From Candidatus Njordarchaeota archaeon (GTDB taxonomy: Archaea; Thermoproteota; JANJXX01; Panguiarchaeales; Panguiarchaeaceae), in the NCBI GenBank assembly GCA_029855985.1, contig JAGSHR010000175.1:1-26462 (forward strand): a stretch of DNA of 26,462 nt, given 5' to 3'. Below the pieces are notes generated by a model that ran no database searches, was not told where the DNA came from, and saw nothing but the letters and a program-made list of their open reading frames with translations. Shown piece by piece: positions 22,025-26,462 of this stretch. The stretch's first letter is position 1. Each line of letters opens with the position of its first letter. A program made the position numbers and the translations under genes.

Positions 22025-22600
22025 TTGAGTCTCCATAAAACTGATCGAACAACCATCACAAATAATAATATTACCTTTAGAAATATTAATTTTATAGACA
22101 TTCCTGATGTGATGTATGTAAATCGAGTGTCCCTTCCTGAAAATTATTCACGATACACTTTTATTGCGTTATACCGTCTCTTTAAAGACATATCTTTCGT
22201 TGCAGTAGATGAGCAATTAGACAAAGTAGTGGGATATATCATCAACAAAGAAGATAAAGGCAAATCTTTCTTTAACACAGATCACATAGTGAGAAAGGGA
22301 CACGTATTTTCAATTGCCGTACTACCAGAATACCGAAGGAGACATATAGGAGAAATTCTTTTGGCACTTGGAATGAATGCAATGTTTAAAAAGGGCCTCG
22401 AAGAAGTCTATTTAGAAGTAAGAGTAAGTAACACACCCGCCATAAAGTTATATGAAAAATTTGGGATGGAAAAAGTGGGAGTAGTTAAAAAATACTACTC
22501 AGATGGAGAAGACGCATACATTATGGCTACAAACGTTAAAAAGTCACTTGATACTGCCTTGAACATCATAGAAACCATACAAGGTGAGAGAAATGAGTAA
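22025..22600 (+). CDS. GNAT N-acetyltransferase (RimI/Ard1-like)
   Basis: Likely a protein N-terminal acetyltransferase. Motifs of archaeal Ard1/Naa10-type enzymes are visible: an N-terminal RNINFIDIPDVMYVNRVSLPENYSRYTF (substrate side), acetyl-CoA motif A VFSIAVLPEYRRRHIGEILL (Q/R-x-x-G-x-G/A variant), then VYLEVRVSNTPAIKLYEKFGMEKVGVVKKYYSDGEDAYIMA. TTG 22025 was chosen because GGAGATGA lies at suitable spacing and a TATA-like AATATTTAATAATAAA (about 21973-21988) rules out the upstream TTG 21953. ATG 22019 is an alternative but directly abuts GGGAG. Its end overlaps the ABCE1 start by eight bases, so translation is coupled. Confidence 0.87.
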   Translation: MSLHKTDRTTITNNNITFRNINFIDIPDVMYVNRVSLPENYSRYTFIALYRLFKDISFVAVDEQLDKVVGYIINKEDKGKSFFNTDHIVRKGHVFSIAVLPEYRRRHIGEILLALGMNAMFKKGLEEVYLEVRVSNTPAIKLYEKFGMEKVGVVKKYYSDGEDAYIMATNVKKSLDTALNIIETIQGERNE

Positions 22601-24398
22601 AAAAAGAATTGCCGTGATTGACTATGAACGATGTAAATTTGAAAAATGCGGTTATGCTTGTATAAACGTATGCCCACCACAACGCTCGGGAATTGAGGTC
22701 TTCGAAAAAAACGATGAAGGATACCCCATCATCGACGAGGAACTATGCATAGGATGCGGCATTTGCGTTAAAGTATGCCCTTATCACGCCATCACAATCG
22801 TTAATCTCCCTGCACCAGTTGAAGATGAAATCGTTCATAGATATGGCCCAAATGCATTCTCTCTCTACCGCCTCCCATATCCCTCCGAGGGGAAAGTACT
22901 AGGCTTATTAGGCCAAAATGCCATGGGAAAATCCACGTCCATGAAGATATTATCAGGCCAATTAAAACCAAACTTTGGAGATTATAAGAACCCCCCTGAT
23001 TGGGATGAAATCATAAAACACTTTCGCGGAACCGCGCTTCAGAACTACTTCAAATCTCTTGCTAATGGGAAACTAAAGGTAGTTCTTAAACCCCAATACG
23101 TTGATGCGATCCCTAGGGTAGTTAAAGGCCAGGTAGCTGAAATTATCGATAAATACGATCAAGTTAACGGAAAAGACGAAGTTATAGAGAAACTTGCTAT
23201 GAAGAATTTCCTAAATAGAAACATAAAAGATCTAAGCGGAGGAGAACTCCAAAAACTAGCTATAGCTATCGCATTATTGAAAGACGCAAACGTCTACCTT
23301 TTCGACGAGCCAAGTTCATATTTGGATGTCTCAGAAAGAATGAGAATATCCAAAGCCATCAGAGAGCTAGCAGAAAAAAAGAAGACCGTTATAGTGGCCG
23401 AACACGACTTAGCCATACTCGACTATATTAGCGACGTAATATCAATATACTATGGAGAACCAGGCGCGTTCGGTATCGTATCAAAACCAAAAGGAGTAAG
23501 AGAAGGCATAAATTACTTTCTCGAAGGATACATCCCCGACGAAAACGTAAAGTTTAGAGATTCCCCAATTAAATTCACAATTTGGGCCCCCGAAGAAGAT
23601 AAAACAGAAAAAGAAACATTAGTAGAGTACCCCAAGATGAAAAAGACACTTGGAACTTTCAAGTTAGAAATAGAACCGGGAACAATAAACAGAGGAGAAA
23701 TAGTAGGAATACTAGGCCAAAACGGTATAGGTAAAACAACATACGTTAAAATAATCGCTGGAATATTAGAACCAGACGAAGGCGAATATAAACTACCCAA
23801 AAAAATAACTATAAGCTATAAACCCCAATACCTAACCGAATTCGTTCAAGACGAGGACTGGAAAACAGTAAGAGAAAAAATAAGAGAAGTAAACAAAGCA
23901 GCCCTAAACGATCAATGGTATAAAACATATGTTATGAAACCATTAAGAATCGAGAAAAACCTTGACATTCCCCTAGGAGACCTAAGCGGAGGAGAACTCC
24001 AAAAAGCAGCCATCGCAGTAAGCCTAGCACAAAAAGCAGACATATACCTATTCGATGAACCCTCTGCTTACATATCTGCCGAAGACAGGTACTGGGTCGC
24101 AAAAACAATCAAAAATCTAAGTTCACGCATAAATTCAGCCATAATAGTCGTAGACCACGACATAATGCTCATTGACTATATTGCAAGTAGACTACTCGTC
24201 TTTGAAGGCGAACCTGGAGTCCACGGACACGCAACAGGACCCTACCAAATGGCTGAAGGAATGAATAAATTCTTGAGAAACCTTGGAATCACGTTTAGAA
24301 GAGACCAACATACTTACCGTCCGAGAATAAATAAACCTGGAAGCATTTTAGACAGAGAACAAAGAAGCAAAGGACAATACTATTATCTTAGCCACTAG
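22593..24398 (+). CDS. abcE1: ABCE1 (Rli1), ribosome recycling ATPase
   Basis: Splits ribosomes after termination or rescue, with aRF1 or pelota. The 601-residue protein has the full layout. N-terminal [4Fe-4S] domains have C14, C19, C23 and C27 and then C52, C55, C58 and C62. Nucleotide-binding domain 1 has GLLGQNAMGKST, LSGGELQKLAIAIAL, VYLFDEPSSYLD and AEHD. Domain 2 has GILGQNGIGKTT, LSGGELQKAAIAVSL, IYLFDEPSAYI and VDHD. The Walker A of domain 1 has Ala where Gly is usual (GQNAMGKS). ATG 22593 follows GGTGAGAG. It overlaps the acetyltransferase gene. Confidence 0.97.
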   Translation: MSKKRIAVIDYERCKFEKCGYACINVCPPQRSGIEVFEKNDEGYPIIDEELCIGCGICVKVCPYHAITIVNLPAPVEDEIVHRYGPNAFSLYRLPYPSEGKVLGLLGQNAMGKSTSMKILSGQLKPNFGDYKNPPDWDEIIKHFRGTALQNYFKSLANGKLKVVLKPQYVDAIPRVVKGQVAEIIDKYDQVNGKDEVIEKLAMKNFLNRNIKDLSGGELQKLAIAIALLKDANVYLFDEPSSYLDVSERMRISKAIRELAEKKKTVIVAEHDLAILDYISDVISIYYGEPGAFGIVSKPKGVREGINYFLEGYIPDENVKFRDSPIKFTIWAPEEDKTEKETLVEYPKMKKTLGTFKLEIEPGTINRGEIVGILGQNGIGKTTYVKIIAGILEPDEGEYKLPKKITISYKPQYLTEFVQDEDWKTVREKIREVNKAALNDQWYKTYVMKPLRIEKNLDIPLGDLSGGELQKAAIAVSLAQKADIYLFDEPSAYISAEDRYWVAKTIKNLSSRINSAIIVVDHDIMLIDYIASRLLVFEGEPGVHGHATGPYQMAEGMNKFLRNLGITFRRDQHTYRPRINKPGSILDREQRSKGQYYYLSH

Positions 24399-24787
24399 CC
24401 TCTAATTTCATTTATTATCCCCATAAAACCCAAAATGTTCATGAATAGGACCATTGCCTCATGTTTCTTGGAAAGTTATTTATGCTTCCGGATTTCTCCA
24501 GGCTAACCCTCTACAACTATAAGCCCTCTTATTATTGAATTTAAGAATAAGAACAAGAAAACTCCTTTAATAAAAAAGGGCGTACAATAGTAGACTGCTT
24601 AGTAGTGCTTAATATAGCTTTAGAACTTTTAAACATCATCAATTTAAAACCATATTACACTTTCGATTCATGCAAGACAAGACATTCAATAAAAAAATAT
24701 AAATCAGGTAAATACACTATCTACATAATAACCACATGGTTTTCCACTCTATACACACATAAAAACCCAAAATTACTTGGTGATCCT
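24399..24787. other. Intergenic region before the second small GTPase
   Basis: About 390 nt with no supported gene. The in-frame extension upstream of the GTPase start has no conserved content. AAAATATAAATCAG (about 24696-24709) may be the TATA box of the GTPase gene, giving a leader of about 60 nt. I see no RNA gene. Confidence 0.5.
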
Positions 24788-25327
24788 ATGAGCACCCCTC
24801 CTCAAAAATACATAAAAGTTGCATTTATCGGGGATTCTGGAGTAGGTAAAACCTCACTCATAAAAGCGTTTATTGGAGAAGACATAGCCAATGTTAAAAG
24901 CACCGTGGGAATCGACAACTACACACTGAAAAAGGAAGGTCTAAATGTGATTATATGGGACTTTGCAGGTCAAAAATGGTTCCTTGAAATCTTAATAGAT
25001 TTCCTGAAGGGAGCGAAGATTATAGTTTTAGTCTTCGATTTATCAGAACCAAGAACATTAATGAACATAGTAAGATATTGGGTACCGAACATTCATAAGC
25101 ACGCAGACAAAGATGCATTCATTATCCTCGTTGGCAATAAAAAAGACATAAAGACTATATCCGATGATGTTCTTATAAAGTTCGTGGATGACCTAAAACA
25201 AAAGATAAAAATTCAACTATTCTTACAAACCTCAGCAAAATTGAAAGAAAACGTCTCCCGACTATTCGAAGCAATATTCGAAATAGTTAAAATGAATGAA
25301 AAAATCAGAGAAAACAAGAAAGCATAA
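24788..25327 (+). CDS. Divergent Ras-like small GTPase
   Basis: A 179-residue GTPase. G1 is GDSGVGKT (15-22), switch I has T39 (STVGIDNYT), G3 is WDFAGQ (57-62), G4 is NKKD (117-120) and G5 is TSAK (148-151). It is shorter than the GTPase at 12252 and lacks its acidic insertion; switch II (KWFLEILIDFLKGAK) is hydrophobic and unlike Rab. There is no C-terminal cysteine. ATG 24788 has GGTGAT five bases upstream; the longer frame adds 61 residues without GTPase features. It converges on the V4R-like and roadblock genes, which are typical partners of such GTPases. Confidence 0.92.
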   Translation: MSTPPQKYIKVAFIGDSGVGKTSLIKAFIGEDIANVKSTVGIDNYTLKKEGLNVIIWDFAGQKWFLEILIDFLKGAKIIVLVFDLSEPRTLMNIVRYWVPNIHKHADKDAFIILVGNKKDIKTISDDVLIKFVDDLKQKIKIQLFLQTSAKLKENVSRLFEAIFEIVKMNEKIRENKKA

Positions 25328-25414
25328 ATAAAATAAATCACATTCAGAAAATAGTTCGCTTAAAAAATATATTAAAAAAATTAAATTTACCGCACACAGG
25401 AGGATATTTACTCC

Positions 25415-25876
25415 TTATACTTTATGTGAGATTTTAAGAACACAACGCTTATTTTCAATATCCACCTCGTTTTCAGCGAGATTCAACTCATAGCCTTTAG
25501 ATATTGTAGCAGGTATCGCAACAACTAGAGAGATTAAACACAAAGGACAGGTCTTTTCACCATTTTGTATCGCTTTTTCTGCCATAGGTAGAAAACTACA
25601 GTTACTCACTTCTAGGGTTACATGATCCTCATTTTTTGTGATCTTTATATCCTCGACAATGCCCTCATTTTTCATAACGTTCGACAGATCCTCTATCATC
25701 TGCTCAAAGTTACTAGTATCGATCTTCCCACCAAAGAACTCCTCTGAAATGCTTTTAATATCACCAGAAGCCGAGACAGCAAATCTCCTAAACAAGAGAT
25801 TTAGATCAACACCCAGCTCTCTCACAGATCTAAATAAATAATACAAGAGAGCACCTCTCAACTTATCACCCCTCAT
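25415..25876 (-). CDS. V4R/TRAPP (Bet3)-like small-molecule-binding domain protein
   Basis: A 153-residue protein that I assign tentatively to the V4R/TRAPP-like superfamily. The first half is helical (LLYYLFRSVRELGVDL, FEQMIEDLSNVMKN). The second half has VSNCSFLPMAEKAIQNGEKTCPLC followed by a helix and the final strands VDIENKRCVLKIS, the cysteine-dotted pattern of V4R domains, which bind hydrocarbons or form TRAPP-type complexes. Cys residues at about 93, 109 and 112 could bind metal or a ligand. It lies 31 nt downstream of the roadblock gene on the same strand, so the two are likely co-transcribed. Confidence 0.55.
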   Translation of the reverse strand: MRGDKLRGALLYYLFRSVRELGVDLNLLFRRFAVSASGDIKSISEEFFGGKIDTSNFEQMIEDLSNVMKNEGIVEDIKITKNEDHVTLEVSNCSFLPMAEKAIQNGEKTCPLCLISLVVAIPATISKGYELNLAENEVDIENKRCVLKISHKV

Positions 25877-25907
25877 GGATCAGCCCCCCTCTACGAAGGG
25901 GAAAAAC

Positions 25908-26312
25908 CTATTCACTTTCTATAATTTTTAATATTTTATCTTTAGCCTTTTTCATTGAAAGCAATAACAAACCAAGGTTAACATCTTTTTTAGCCATTGT
26001 TGCTAAAACAATTTCAGGATTCACCGAAATAATCGCTATTAAACCATTCTCCCCCTTTACAACAAGATCTTCAACAGAACCTTTTTCTAACTCTTCTAGA
26101 ACCCTCGAGCTAACATTAAGTAGAGAAGCAGACATAGCTGCTACCAAATCCCTATCCAAATTTTCTCGAATCAATGAAGCTATAACCAACCCATCATTCC
26201 TGACAATTAAACCACCATCAATTTCTCTTACTTTACTTTCTAATTCTTTTAGAACACCAGTAAGAGCTTCGCCAAGGGTCTCTACTGGTTTTCTCCTAAG
26301 CGATAAGGGCAT
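25908..26312 (-). CDS. Roadblock/LC7 (MglB-like) protein
   Basis: Roadblock proteins form dimers that bind and regulate small GTPases. The 134 residues show the fold order. They start with the helix LGEALTGVLKELESKV, then the strand DGGLIVRNDGLVIASLI, the helix DLVAAMSASLLNVSSRVLEELEKG, and the strands VEDLVVKGENGLIAIISVNPEIVLATMAKKDVNLGLLLLSM, ending in a long helix. ATG 26312 is preceded by GGGGGTTGA. TATA-like AT-rich stretches lie upstream (about 26331-26343 and 26374-26386). The V4R-like gene follows it. Confidence 0.9.
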   Translation of the reverse strand: MPLSLRRKPVETLGEALTGVLKELESKVREIDGGLIVRNDGLVIASLIRENLDRDLVAAMSASLLNVSSRVLEELEKGSVEDLVVKGENGLIAIISVNPEIVLATMAKKDVNLGLLLLSMKKAKDKILKIIESE

Positions 26313-26330
26313 AGCTCAACCCCCCACTAT

Positions 26331-26386
26331 ACTTTTATAATTTATGACATTACCTTAATATATGACCGCTTACTTTATATAAATAT
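26331..26386 (-). promoter_or_regulatory. Probable promoter region of the roadblock-V4R operon
   Basis: On the minus strand TTTATATAAAG (about 26375-26385) and AATTATAAAAGTATAG (about 26328-26343) are both TATA-like. The farther one gives a short leader containing the ribosome site; the nearer one would start close to the ATG. Which is used cannot be decided. Confidence 0.35.
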
Positions 26387-26462
26387 ATCGCTAAATTAGG
26401 CTATAATCATATATAGGAAAATATTTACAAATAAATTCAACTATTCGATAAAGACATTATGA

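Noticed and set aside
24605..24787. 61-residue N-terminal extension of the second GTPase
   Set aside because: No conserved content, and a good ribosome binding site lies directly before ATG 24788.

Overview
This window looks archaeal and probably comes from a thermophilic member of the Asgard group. It carries archaeal 16S rRNA, TBP, PolB, PriS, pelota, aIF5A, RNase P protein Rpp21 and tRNA-splicing endonuclease. It also has two Ras/Rab-type small GTPases, a roadblock/LC7 protein and a V4R/TRAPP-like protein, a combination typical of Asgard genomes. Protein genes are AT-rich while rRNA and tRNA stems are very GC-rich, which suggests growth at high temperature. The lineage (for example Odin- or Njord-like) is inference from memory.

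Layout. Positions 1-531 are the 5' part of the 16S rRNA (minus strand), with leader and promoter up to about 740. Next come endA (-), a small C/D-box-like RNA (+), an RPB9/TFS-like zinc ribbon (-), and an aIF5A / methionine aminopeptidase / membrane protein run (+). A macro-domain protein and DNA polymerase B (-) follow, then a zinc-ribbon protein (+) and a tRNA methylthiotransferase (-). Positions 9052-9200 hold a stand-alone 5S rRNA gene with its own promoter. After that lie an orphan HerA/VirB4-like ATPase (+) and a Rab-like GTPase (-). A tRNA cluster (Leu, Ile, Arg, Gly, Glu, all -) is interleaved with Rpp21 and a small membrane protein. Then come rpoP-priS (+), tRNA-Gln (-), TBP, an OB-fold protein and a nucleoside phosphorylase (-), and uS13-uS4-uS11 (+). 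The right part holds pelota and 3-hexulose-6-phosphate synthase (-), an intron-containing tRNA-Leu (-), an HTH protein (-), GNAT-ABCE1 (+), a second GTPase (+), and the V4R-like and roadblock genes (-).

Main discovery. The 5S rRNA gene is circularly permuted. All five 5S helices can be drawn, but the normal 5' and 3' ends (helix I) are joined by a C(UUCG)G tetraloop, and the gene begins and ends inside loop B, next to helix III. A 12-bp perfect stem flanks the new ends, and the junction has a bulge-helix-bulge (BHB) layout. Cutting at the standard BHB positions and joining the released piece to itself would make a 118-nt circle and restore the conserved 5S sequence CGGAAGUCAAGC exactly. This predicts a circular 5S rRNA made by tRNA-splicing endonuclease and ligase. 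The endonuclease gene lies 8 kb away in this window, and two tRNAs here carry BHB introns with the same geometry.

The other genes form a mostly informational set: replication (PolB, PriS, OB-fold), transcription (TBP, RpoP, zinc ribbons), RNA processing (EndA, Rpp21, methylthiotransferase), and translation and ribosome rescue (aIF5A, ribosomal proteins, pelota, ABCE1). A GTPase-regulator group sits at the right edge.
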